Part shown: positions 33,947-47,029 of the stretch, piece after piece
Layout: every line of letters begins with the position of its first letter
Position numbering within the stretch: position 1 is the first letter of the stretch
Source: an uncultured bacterium
GTDB lineage: Bacteria > Krumholzibacteriota > Krumholzibacteriia > LZORAL124-64-63
Length of the DNA stretch: 64,000 bases
Reading direction: 5' to 3'
Assembly: GCA_903912525.1 (NCBI GenBank)
Contig: CAIWHK010000018.1
Location: 90,468 to 154,467, forward strand
The notes under the pieces: model-generated
Database searches by the model: none
Seen by the model: the letters and a program-made list of their open reading frames with translations, nothing else
Told to the model about the DNA's origin: nothing
Program-made: the position numbers and the translations under genes

Positions 33947-35717
33947 CCGTCAGTTCCTTCCAAGAGCGGGTCTTGCTGAGCCGGTCCTCATGAATGACGA
34001 CAGGCACCTGCTTCTTCCAGCCTTCAAGCGCGTCCTTGAACGCCTGTTCCCCGCGGGCGTTCCGGATACGCTTGACGATGATCTCGGCCACCTCTTCCAT
34101 CGTCTGGCTGCGCGGAGGGTTCACGCTCTCGAGCAGGACGAGCTCCCAGCGGCCATCGCCGACCGGGAAAGGCTGGCTGAATTTGTCGGGCTGGAGCGCG
34201 AAAAGGGCATCGCGCTCGCCACCCTGCGAGTCGGCCCGCACACCGTCGATCTGCGGGCCGCCGGCGGCCATCGTCGCGTCGCCGCCGAACGTGTTCATCG
34301 CCTTGCGCCAGGCCATGCCCCCGCCCAGCGCAGCGAAGGCCTGGTCGGCCGTCGCCTGGTCGGCGAACACGATACGCTTGCCGCTGCGCGTCTCCGGCAG
34401 GTTGTACTGGTCCTTGAGGATGGCCCAGGCGGAGTCCAGCGCCGCCGGCCGGACGTCCTTGTCGTAGGCCACGCCTTCCTCGTACAGCTTCTGGACCAGC
34501 ATCTGCTCGATCTTCTCGTCGACCTTGGCCAGGACCTCCGGGTCCTTGTCCAGGCCGCGATCCTGCGCATCGAAATTGAGCAGGGCGCGATCGATCTCGT
34601 CGGTGACCTTCAGCTTCAGCCCACCGACCATCTCAGCCCATTTCGGGCGCTCGAAGACGTTCATGCGGTCATAGGCGGCCTTGAAATCGCCCAGCGTGTA
34701 CTTGCGGGGTTCGCCCTTCACTTCGTAGCCGTAGAAGTCCATGTCCATGTCGCGCGGGTCCAGTTTCAACGGGAGCAGGTCCTCGCGCTTGACCGCGTCG
34801 GTGGTGCCCGGGTAGAACATCGACTCGTCGGGCGGCATGGCCTCGTACGCCTTCATCAGGGCGTCCTCGTTCACGTACATCTTGTACTTCGTGTGCAGTT
34901 CGTCCTTGAAGGCGTCGATCAGGCGCATCTGCTCGTGCGTGATGATGGACGCCGTGATGCTCTTGCGGGCTTCTTCCAGGGGGGGCTTCTTGCCCTGTTC
35001 CTCGCCGTCGACCTTCAGGATCCACCAGCCGTAGGCCGAAGGAACAGGCTCGGTGAAGTCACCGACCTTGGTGGCGAAGATGGGGTCCTCGAAATTGGCG
35101 ATGAACCGGCCGTACGGGATATCGATGTTGTACGACATCCCCGGCTTCTGCAGGCCGTCATGGTACTCGCGGAACAGGTCGTCCCAGTCGGCGCCGGCCA
35201 GCGCCTTCTCGCGTGCCTTCAACGCGTCGTCGCGGAGGTTCGTGATCAGGTACCGGCACTTGCGGATGCGGCCGAAATTCTCGTAGTAGGCGAGGATGTC
35301 CTGCTCGGACACGTCGGACGCCGGCTTGTTGATGTAGCGCTCGCGGGCGGCCGCGACGGACTCGTAGGAGATGAGCGTCTTGCGCGCGGTCTCGATCCGC
35401 GGATCGCTGTCCATCCCGATCTTCTTGGCCGTCGCCACCATGACATCCTTGTTGATGATGGTGTTCAGGAACTTCAGCTTGCCGGGCAGTGCGGCCGTAT
35501 CCAGCAACTCACCCTTGTCATCGCGCGGCAGGTCGGTCGGGCCCAGGGCCCCGAGCTTCAGCTCGTAGTATGAGGCCGTGATCTCCTTGTCGCCGACCTT
35601 TGCCAGGACGGCATCGCCCGGCTTGCCCTTGCTGCCGCAACCGGCCACGACGACCAGTGCCGCGCACGCCGCGACGGACAGGGCGGAACGGTAGGAGGAA
35701 ATACGCAGCGAACTCAT
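33909..35717 (-). CDS. Lipoprotein peptidyl-prolyl isomerase (PrsA/PpiD-like)
   Basis: A 602-aa lipoprotein; AAGGAG stands 6 bases before ATG 35717, and the lipobox VVVAGC puts the acylated Cys near residue 26. The N-terminal part reads AVLAKVGDKEITASYYELKL, typical of PrsA/SurA N-domains. A parvulin-like stretch with IRKCRYLITNL and FTEPVPSAYGWWILKVDGEEQGKKPPLEE lies at about 160-270. A second helical region and a further parvulin-like segment ending RWELVLLESVNPPRSQTMEE follow. It is unusually long, as if a second half had been added or duplicated. Anchored in a membrane, it would work with the adjacent SurA-like protein on exported proteins. Confidence 0.85.
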   Translation of the reverse strand: MSSLRISSYRSALSVAACAALVVVAGCGSKGKPGDAVLAKVGDKEITASYYELKLGALGPTDLPRDDKGELLDTAALPGKLKFLNTIINKDVMVATAKKIGMDSDPRIETARKTLISYESVAAARERYINKPASDVSEQDILAYYENFGRIRKCRYLITNLRDDALKAREKALAGADWDDLFREYHDGLQKPGMSYNIDIPYGRFIANFEDPIFATKVGDFTEPVPSAYGWWILKVDGEEQGKKPPLEEARKSITASIITHEQMRLIDAFKDELHTKYKMYVNEDALMKAYEAMPPDESMFYPGTTDAVKREDLLPLKLDPRDMDMDFYGYEVKGEPRKYTLGDFKAAYDRMNVFERPKWAEMVGGLKLKVTDEIDRALLNFDAQDRGLDKDPEVLAKVDEKIEQMLVQKLYEEGVAYDKDVRPAALDSAWAILKDQYNLPETRSGKRIVFADQATADQAFAALGGGMAWRKAMNTFGGDATMAAGGPQIDGVRADSQGGERDALFALQPDKFSQPFPVGDGRWELVLLESVNPPRSQTMEEVAEIIVKRIRNARGEQAFKDALEGWKKQVPVVIHEDRLSKTRSWKELTDAANQTAETVGK

Positions 35718-35764
35718 GGAAACTCCTTGGACTTGCGCCGGATCGGTGCCGGGAACGGTCGTGA

Positions 35765-39283
<3,519 letters not shown>

Positions 39284-39332
39284 GTTCCTTACCGGGCGCG
39301 GCTCCGAAGCGGGGCCTCAGCGCCCCCGTGGC

Positions 39333-40562
39333 TCAAAAGGTCGCCCGCTGTTCATTGAACGGCGTGATCAGGCGCAGGCGCTCGATGATGCGCGGCAGCA
39401 CCTCGATGACGTAATCGACCTCGGCCTCGGTACTGTAGCGCGACAGCGAGAACCGGATGGACCCGTGCGTCAGCGTGAAGGGCAGGCCCATGGCGCGCAG
39501 GACGTGGGACGGCTCGAGGCTGCCGCTGGTGCAGGCCGAACCGCTGCTGGCGGCCACGCCTGCCCGGTCCAGCAGCAGCAGGATGCCCTCGCCCTCGATG
39601 TACCGGAAACTAACGTTCGTCGTGTTGGGCAACCGGTAGTCGGGGTCGCCGTTGGCCTGGCAATCGGGAATCGCCGCGAGCAGCCCCTGCTCGAGCCGGT
39701 CGCGCAGGCGACGCACCTCGACGTTCTCGCGTTCGAGCCCGTTCGCGGCCAGGTCGCAGGCGACACCCAGCCCGGCGATGGAAGCCACGTTCTCGGTGCC
39801 GGCGCGACGCCCGCGCTCCTGGTGGCCGCCGACGATGAGCGGGCGCAGCTTCGTGCCCTTGCGCACATACAGGGCGCCGACGCCCTTGGCCGCGTGCAGC
39901 TTGTGGCCCGAGATGGCGAACAGGTCGACCGGCATGTGCTCCAGATCGAGCGGCAGCTTGCCCGCCGCCTGCACGCCGTCGACATGGAACACGGCGCCGT
40001 GCGCCCGGACGACCTTTCCGATCTCATTGACGTCGAACAGCACGCCGGTTTCGTTGTTGGCCATCATCACCGACACGAGCGCGGTGTCGGGGCGCAGCGC
40101 CGCGGCGACCGTTGCGGGGTCCAGTCGGCCGGCTGAATCGACCTTCAGGAAGGTGACGTCATAGCCGTGCCGCTTTTCCAGTTCCCGGCACAGGCCAAGC
40201 ACGGCCGGGTGCTCCACTTCCGTGGTCACCAGGTGCCGCTTCTCGGGGTAGGCGTGCAGCGTGCCGACGATGGCGAGGTTGTCGCCCTCGGAGCCGCCGC
40301 TGGTAAAGACGATCTCGCTGGGCTGCGCGGCACCGAGGAAGGTGGCCACCTTCTGGCGGGCGGTCGCCACCTCGTCGCCGGCGCGGGCACCGAACGAGTG
40401 CATGCTCGACGGGTTGCCGTAGTGCTCGGTCAGCAGCGGCACCATTTTGGCCACCACTTCCGGGGCCACCGACGTCGTCGCATTGTTGTCGAGGTAGATG
40501 CCGGCCTCCGGGCGAGGGGGCAGGCCCTCGAGCAGGCCGGGCTGCCGGCCGTCGGCGCTCAT
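39333..40562 (-). CDS. nifS: Cysteine desulfurase NifS
   Basis: A 409-aa pyridoxal-phosphate enzyme that takes sulfur from cysteine for Fe-S cluster assembly. It starts the fold with IYLDNNATTSVAPEV (about residue 22), has SGGSEGDNLAI, TEVEHPAVL, NNETGVLFDV and the PLP lysine in SGHKLHAAKGVGAL (about 218), and the catalytic Cys in SSGSACTSGSLEPSHVLRAMGL (about 340-360). The sequence GSLEPSHVLRAMGL and the partner gene point to the NifS rather than the SufS type. Its start overlaps nifU by four bases. No nitrogenase gene is present, so it probably serves general Fe-S assembly. Confidence 0.95.
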   Translation of the reverse strand: MSADGRQPGLLEGLPPRPEAGIYLDNNATTSVAPEVVAKMVPLLTEHYGNPSSMHSFGARAGDEVATARQKVATFLGAAQPSEIVFTSGGSEGDNLAIVGTLHAYPEKRHLVTTEVEHPAVLGLCRELEKRHGYDVTFLKVDSAGRLDPATVAAALRPDTALVSVMMANNETGVLFDVNEIGKVVRAHGAVFHVDGVQAAGKLPLDLEHMPVDLFAISGHKLHAAKGVGALYVRKGTKLRPLIVGGHQERGRRAGTENVASIAGLGVACDLAANGLERENVEVRRLRDRLEQGLLAAIPDCQANGDPDYRLPNTTNVSFRYIEGEGILLLLDRAGVAASSGSACTSGSLEPSHVLRAMGLPFTLTHGSIRFSLSRYSTEAEVDYVIEVLPRIIERLRLITPFNEQRATF

Positions 40563-41473
40563 CGCCGCCCCACTTCGACGACAACCAGGCGCGGGTCGAT
40601 GAACTCGCGCAGGCGCGGTTCGACCAGGCCGCTGATGGTGACCGACGACGAGCGGCAGGCGGCGCAGGAACCGGTCAGCCGTACGTGGACGCGCAGGTCG
40701 GCGTAGCGGACGAACTCGATGTCGCCGCCGTCCGCGCGCAGCGCCGGGGCGATCTCGGTGCCCAGCAGTTCAGTGATGCGGGCGACGATCGCGGCGTCGG
40801 CGGGCGCATACTCGGGGCTCGCGGCTGAAGGCGCAGCCAGTGGGGCCAGTTCGATCAGCGCGCCGCCCGTGACGGGCGGGACCGCACCGGCGGCCAGGCG
40901 ATCCTGGAACTCGCGCAGCAGGTCGGTGATCTCGTGGTGGCAGTCGCCGCAACCGCCACCGGCCTTGGTGAAGTGGGTCACTTCCTCGACCGAGTCCAGG
41001 CGGTGGCGCTCGATCGCCTCGCGCACCGTCTCCTTGGTGACCTGGAAGCAATGGCACAGCAGCGAGGTGCCGGCCAGCATGTGGCACGGCACTTCCTTGC
41101 CCTGGCGCTTGTAGTAGTCGAGCATCGCCGCCTCGAGAGCCTCACGGCCCATCACCGAGCAATGCATCTTCTCGCGCGGGAGGCCGTCGAGTTCGCTGGC
41201 GATGTCCTCGTTCGTCACGCGCGAGGCTTCCTCGAGCGTCTTGCCGCGGATCATCTCGGTGAGGATGCTGCTGGAGGCGATGGCACTGCCGCAACCGAAG
41301 GTCTTGAACTTCGCTTCGGCGATGCAGCCGTCCTCGCCCAGGCGGAATGTCAGGCGCAGCGCATCGCCGCAGGCCATCGAGCCCACCTCGCCCACGCCGT
41401 CGGCGTTGTCCACTTCACCCACGTTGCGCGGGTTCAGGAAGTGGTCCATGACCTTGTCGGAATAGTTCCACAT
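40559..41473 (-). CDS. nifU: Fe-S cluster scaffold NifU
   Basis: A 304-aa modular scaffold with three parts: an IscU-like domain (1-130; MWNYSDKVMDHFLNPRNVGEV and KFKTFGCGSAIASSSILTEMI with its Cys, and MHCSVMG), a central [2Fe-2S] BFD-like domain (about 135-190; LLCHCFQVTKETV and GGCGDCHHEI), and a C-terminal NFU domain with RADGGDIEFV and CAACRSSS (CXXC) at about 240-285. This is the complete NifU layout. It accepts sulfur from the coupled NifS and builds clusters, which the SDH/FRD iron-sulfur subunit, the Rrf2 protein and DUF362 ferredoxin in this window would need. Confidence 0.96.
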   Translation of the reverse strand: MWNYSDKVMDHFLNPRNVGEVDNADGVGEVGSMACGDALRLTFRLGEDGCIAEAKFKTFGCGSAIASSSILTEMIRGKTLEEASRVTNEDIASELDGLPREKMHCSVMGREALEAAMLDYYKRQGKEVPCHMLAGTSLLCHCFQVTKETVREAIERHRLDSVEEVTHFTKAGGGCGDCHHEITDLLREFQDRLAAGAVPPVTGGALIELAPLAAPSAASPEYAPADAAIVARITELLGTEIAPALRADGGDIEFVRYADLRVHVRLTGSCAACRSSSVTISGLVEPRLREFIDPRLVVVEVGRR

Positions 41474-41591
41474 GGCGGTGGCAGGCTCCTGCTGTGGTGC
41501 GTCCGCGGGCAGACCGGCGGCCGGGGCCGGTCACCGGGAAGGCGTCGGACACCGCGCCCCCCGGCCAAGATGAGACGACTACGCGCCGATT

Positions 41592-43721
41592 TCAACTCCC
41601 GGGGTCGGCGCGCCCGCCCGAACCCCGGCCCAGCCACAGTTCGACCGCCAGCAGCAGGAGCGCCAGCAGGAAGGCCCAGGGCGCCAGGTTGCGGCCGGAC
41701 AGGACCTCGGCGAAGCCGTCCCCCACGCTCCCGGTCAGGTCAGCGGTGACCTCCAGGCCAAGCCCGCGCAGGCGACCGCGCCAGCCGCCGGCGCCCTCGA
41801 AGACCCCGGTCGTCTCGGCGGGCGGCACTGCCACGGCGGCCAGGCCCAACGTATCGGTGCCCGAGCGGAAGACGACGAATCCGGCCTGGTCGACGGCCTC
41901 GCTGCCCAGCCACGGCGTGGCCCCGCTCCAGGCCAGGTCGGCCGCGCGCCCGGTTCCCGGCCCCGGGCCGTCCAGGCGCAACTCCCCGGGGTCGGCCAGC
42001 GCGCCGCTCGACGCCGCTCTCGGGCGTACGCGCAACGCCTGCCCGACCAACGCCTCGGTGGCGCCCTCGCGGCCAGCGTCGCGGCCCAGCCACGAGACGA
42101 TGCGCTGGAGCAGCGGCAGCGCCATCGGACTGCGGGCCAGGTCGTCGGCCTCGGGGCGCAGGTCGGCCGCCAGCAATGCCAGGCGGCCTTCGCCGACCTC
42201 GCGCTCGATGAGCAGCGGATCGCCCCCGGTCAACTCGAGGACAACGCGGCTGTCGCCCGGCTCCAGGCGCAGCCAGTGCCGCCAGCCGATGTCGGTGATG
42301 GAACGCAGGGCATCGCGGTCGAGGCCGGCCAGGAGCGGGTGCGCCGGATCCACCACGCGCGTGTGGACGCCCTCGCCGCCGGCAGAGCGCGGGGCCGCGA
42401 TTGGCGGCTGCCCCAGGGCCGGCAGCAGCGACGCCTCGAGCGGGGCAGCGACAAGCGGGTCGCCGGCGAGCACAAACACGCCGCCCCCGTCACGCAACCG
42501 CGCGACGAGCGCATCCTGGGCGACGCGCCCGAGCGGGCCGGGATCGACCAGAACAACAACGCCCGACGCGGCAATGGCGCCGGTGGTGAACTCGTCGCTC
42601 GACTGGACCGTGACGGCGTAGGGACCGACGGACGCGCCGGGCGCGAGCGCCTCGACCAGGTAGCGCCAGCCGCCGCGACCGGCAGCGCCGTCGCCGGCCC
42701 GATCCTCGCCGTGGACAACCAGCACCGCCAACCGTGGCGGCACCGCCAGCACGAACGGACGCCGGTCGTCCGCCGGCATCGCGTCGCTCTCGGTGCGCAC
42801 CCAACCGGCGTGTAGCCCCGGCCCGGGGACAGACAGGGCGAACTCGAGCGTCGCAGGACGCCCGGCGGGCCCGGTGGCGACCGCCTCGGCGACCGGGTGC
42901 CCGTCCAGTTCGAGCGTGAACGACTGGCCCGACCGGGCCGGCACGACGGTCGCGCGAACAGGCGCGATCTCGCCGGGGCGCAATGCACGCCGCGGGACCT
43001 GGACGTCCACCACGCCACCGGCGTCACCCGGGTCGGCCGTGACCTCACGCAACAGCACCCGGACTCCCCGGGCCCGGACCAGCGCAGCCGCGGCCTCGGT
43101 CCAGGAGGCCGCCGCAGGAACACCCTGCAGGTCGCCGGCCAGGACGATGTCGACCGGGGCGCCGGGCGCGCGAGCAACCTGCCGCGTGGCTTCGCGCAGG
43201 ACCGCGTCGAGGTCGAAGCCCCCGTCCCCGGGAACCGCCGTCGCCACGGCCGCAGCGGCGGCCTCACCGGCGGGCAGCCAGTCCCCGAAGAGCGACGCCG
43301 TGCGCCCGCCCGCAATGATCACCTGTACCGAGGAGCCCGGCGGCAACTGCCGGACGATGCCGACGACGTCGTCCCGGGCCGCCCCGAACACCGTGCCGGA
43401 GCCGCGGCGGGCCTGGCTGCTGGCGCTGGCGTCGAGCACGAAAAGGTACGAGCCGCCGCCCGCGGTGGAGGGCAAGCCGCCCCAGCGCGGTCCAGCCGCC
43501 CCGGCCACGACCGCCAGCAGCGCCAGCACGCGCAGCAGCAACAGCAGCCACCGGCGCACACCAAGCGAGCGCGCCTGCCGCGACTGGGCCTGCTCCAGGA
43601 AGCGGAGATCGCTGAAGGCCATCTTGCGGGCGCGCCGGCGGCTGAGGAAATGCAGGATGACCGGCAGCGCCGCGGCCGCGGCGCCGAACAGGAGGCCGGG
43701 GTTCAGGAAGGAAAGAGGCAT
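41592..43721 (-). CDS. BatA/vWA-domain membrane protein
   Basis: A 709-aa protein from ATG 43721, overlapping the DUF58 gene stop by one base. It opens with MPLSFLNPGLLFGAAAAALPVILHFLSRRRARK, the N-terminal double-helix signature of aerotolerance BatA-type proteins (PF07584), with a second helix near residue 60 (WLLLLLRVLALLAVVAGAAG). A vWA-like domain follows (YLFVLDASASS near 97, where the DxSxS metal site is visible), then a long extracytoplasmic part with a glutamine-amidotransferase-like segment, and a final membrane helix (WAFLLALLLLAVELWLG). Such proteins act with MoxR and DUF58 partners in envelope stress or complex assembly. Confidence 0.85.
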   Translation of the reverse strand: MPLSFLNPGLLFGAAAAALPVILHFLSRRRARKMAFSDLRFLEQAQSRQARSLGVRRWLLLLLRVLALLAVVAGAAGPRWGGLPSTAGGGSYLFVLDASASSQARRGSGTVFGAARDDVVGIVRQLPPGSSVQVIIAGGRTASLFGDWLPAGEAAAAAVATAVPGDGGFDLDAVLREATRQVARAPGAPVDIVLAGDLQGVPAAASWTEAAAALVRARGVRVLLREVTADPGDAGGVVDVQVPRRALRPGEIAPVRATVVPARSGQSFTLELDGHPVAEAVATGPAGRPATLEFALSVPGPGLHAGWVRTESDAMPADDRRPFVLAVPPRLAVLVVHGEDRAGDGAAGRGGWRYLVEALAPGASVGPYAVTVQSSDEFTTGAIAASGVVVLVDPGPLGRVAQDALVARLRDGGGVFVLAGDPLVAAPLEASLLPALGQPPIAAPRSAGGEGVHTRVVDPAHPLLAGLDRDALRSITDIGWRHWLRLEPGDSRVVLELTGGDPLLIEREVGEGRLALLAADLRPEADDLARSPMALPLLQRIVSWLGRDAGREGATEALVGQALRVRPRAASSGALADPGELRLDGPGPGTGRAADLAWSGATPWLGSEAVDQAGFVVFRSGTDTLGLAAVAVPPAETTGVFEGAGGWRGRLRGLGLEVTADLTGSVGDGFAEVLSGRNLAPWAFLLALLLLAVELWLGRGSGGRADPGS

Positions 43722-44613
43722 CAGTACAGCCGCCGGCGCTTGCGCAGGTAGGCGCCCAGGCCGCGGGCGAACGGCGTGTCGGTCGTGATCTCGACGAGAT
43801 CCACGCGCTGCCGACGGCACTCGCGCCGCAGGTGCTCGCGCCAGGCCTCGAACCGCTCGCTGTAGGCGGCGCGCATGTGCGCCGGCTCCAGGCGCACGTG
43901 GCGGCCGGGCTCTTCCAGCGAGGTGAATTCGACCTCGCCGCTGAAGTCGAGGTCCACTTCCCGCGGGTCGAGGATCTGGAACACGATGACCTCGTGCCCG
44001 CGGTGCCGGAAGTGCTTCAGGCCGGCGATGATCCGTTCAGGGTCGTCCATCAGGTCGCTCATCAGCACGACCAGGCCGCGGCGCGGCACGCGCTCGGCCA
44101 CCTGGTGCAGCACGCTGCCGAGATCGGTGCCCGTGCCGGCGGGCAGCTTGTCGAGCACCTTGAGCACCTGGAACAGCTGCCGGCGCAGCGAACGCGCCGG
44201 CACGGACTCGAGCGGGGCGTCGTCGAACGTCATCAGGCCGACCGCGTCGTTCTGCCGCAGCAGCAGGTAGCTGAGCGCGGCAGCCAGATAGGCGGCATAC
44301 TGCTTCTTGGCCGGCCGCGCCTTGTCGCCGCTGAAGTCCATGCTGGCCGAACAGTCGACCAGGATGGTCGCCCGGAGGTTCGTCTCCTCGGTGAAGACCT
44401 TCAGGTAGTGGCGGTTGGTCTTGGCGACCGCGCGCCAGTCCATGTTCGCCACGGGTTCGCCGGGGATGTACTGCCGGTACTCGGCGAACTCCGCCGAGAA
44501 CCCGTGGTAGGGGCTCTTGTGGAGGCCCAGCAGGAAGCCCTCCACCACCAGCTTGGCGACCAGGTCCAGCCGGCCGAGTTGGCCCGCCAGTTCCGGCGTG
44601 AGCAGGTCCGAGG

Positions 44614-44617
<4 letters not shown>
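43721..44617 (-). CDS. DUF58 domain protein
   Basis: A 298-aa protein from GTG 44617, which overlaps the moxR stop by four bases. It contains the DUF58 hallmark SAEFAEYRQYIPGEPVANMDWRAVAKTNRHYLKVF (about 42-75, the family core RxYxPGDxxRxIDW) and a degenerate vWA domain with ILVDCSASMDF (about 85) and LVVLMSDLMDDPE. Most of the protein is cytoplasmic-like; no clear membrane helix is seen, unlike longer DUF58 proteins. It forms a standard MoxR-DUF58-BatA trio thought to help insert cofactors or assemble complexes. Confidence 0.92.
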
Positions 44618-45597
<980 letters not shown>

Positions 45598-45754
45598 GGG
45601 TCGTCCTTTCCGGTTCCGGCGGGAGTCCTTGCGCGGGGATGACGATACCGCCGACGGCGGCCGCCGTCCACCCCGGCCGGGGCTGGCCCGCCCGCCGGGT
45701 GCGTGGTACCTTGCCACCGCGTGACCGGGCCACCCGCGCGAAGGGACAGGATAG

Positions 45755-47029
45755 GTGCACAAGAGACTCTACCGCACCGTCGAGCGCCTGCTCGAGACGA
45801 TCGACGACTCGTCCGGCGGTGAAGCCATGCTCCGCGAGGTCCTGCGCCTGCTGGTCTACAACCCGGCTGCCGAAACGCTGGGAATCGTCAGCGGCCGCCT
45901 GTACCGCGAGCAGAAGCAGGACTACTGCCTGATCGACAGCGTCGGCGGCCTGGGCGACGCCCTGGCCGGCAAGACCGTCAGCAAGGACTACCAGGTGGTG
46001 CGGGACATCGAGCGCCGCCGCCTGTGGGTCATCTCGCCGCAATCGCCCGGGTTCGACCCCGCCGTCGAGGCGCAGTTCGGCGACACCGACTCGGCCGCCA
46101 TCCTGGTCGGGCGCGACCCCAACTACATCCTGAGCCTGAGCATCCGGCACCACGGCAGCGAGGAGGACCTGCTGGTGCTGCTGGAGACCATCCGCGCCGC
46201 GGTGGGCCTCAAGTTGCGCATGCAGGCGCTGGCCAGCCAGATGCGGCAGGCGCGCAGCATCCAGCATTCCCTGCTGCCGGGACGGATGCCGCGGCTGCCC
46301 GGATTCGACTTCGCGGCGATCTCACTGCCGGCCGACGAGGTGGGCGGCGACGTCTACGACCTCCAGGAAGTGGAGCCCGGTACGATCGGCTTCATGCTGG
46401 CCGACGCCAGCGGACACGGGTTGCCCGCCGCGCTGCAGGCGCGCGACGTCGTCGTCGGCATGCGCATGGGACAGGCGCGGGGCGAGAAGATCAACGCGAC
46501 GGTCAGCCGGCTCAACCGCGTCATCAACCAGGGCGGGCTGGCCAGCCGCTTCATCTCGCTGTTCTACGGCGAGTTGGAGTCGACCGGCAGCCTGGTCTAC
46601 GTCAACGGCGGGCACTGCCCGCCGCTGCTGGCCTCCGCCGGTGGGCAGGTGCGCGAGTTGATGACCTGCGGACCGGTCCTGGGCCCCCTGCCCGATGCGG
46701 TCTACAAGCGCGGCTATGTCACGATGGAGCCGGGCGACGTGCTGCTGGCGTTCACCGACGGCGTCACCGAGAGGCTGGACCCGACGGCGCCCGGAGGCGA
46801 GGACGACCTGCACGAGTTCGGGCGGGACCGCCTGGCGCGGCTGCTGCTGGATCTCCGCGACACCGATGCCGAGACGACCGCGAACGCGGTCATCGAGGCC
46901 GTGCGCGCCTTCGGCGTCGATGCGCCCCTGGCCGACGACGTGAGCCTGCTGGTGATCCGAAGGTTGCCGGCGACGGACTATCCGCCGGTCGGCGGGTTGG
47001 CCACGGTGGACACGGGCGTCAGCCGATAG
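45755..47029 (+). CDS. SpoIIE-type protein serine phosphatase with GAF-like domain
   Basis: A 424-aa protein from GTG 45755. The N-terminal 150 residues look like a GAF sensor domain (SGGEAMLREVLRLLV, then ETLGIVSGRLYRE and a LSIRHHGSEEDLLVLLETI end). A linker helix with RQARSIQHSLLPGRMPRLPGFDFAAISLPADEVGGDVYDL leads into the PP2C/SpoIIE catalytic domain, with the metal-binding GGDVYD and ADASGHGLPAAL, then VNGGHCPPLL, LLAFTDGVTER and the terminal PLADDVSLLVIRR. Such enzymes usually dephosphorylate anti-anti-sigma factors in partner-switching; no such partner is encoded nearby. It is divergent from moxR, and its 3' end overlaps the next gene on the opposite strand. Confidence 0.93.
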   Translation: MHKRLYRTVERLLETIDDSSGGEAMLREVLRLLVYNPAAETLGIVSGRLYREQKQDYCLIDSVGGLGDALAGKTVSKDYQVVRDIERRRLWVISPQSPGFDPAVEAQFGDTDSAAILVGRDPNYILSLSIRHHGSEEDLLVLLETIRAAVGLKLRMQALASQMRQARSIQHSLLPGRMPRLPGFDFAAISLPADEVGGDVYDLQEVEPGTIGFMLADASGHGLPAALQARDVVVGMRMGQARGEKINATVSRLNRVINQGGLASRFISLFYGELESTGSLVYVNGGHCPPLLASAGGQVRELMTCGPVLGPLPDAVYKRGYVTMEPGDVLLAFTDGVTERLDPTAPGGEDDLHEFGRDRLARLLLDLRDTDAETTANAVIEAVRAFGVDAPLADDVSLLVIRRLPATDYPPVGGLATVDTGVSR

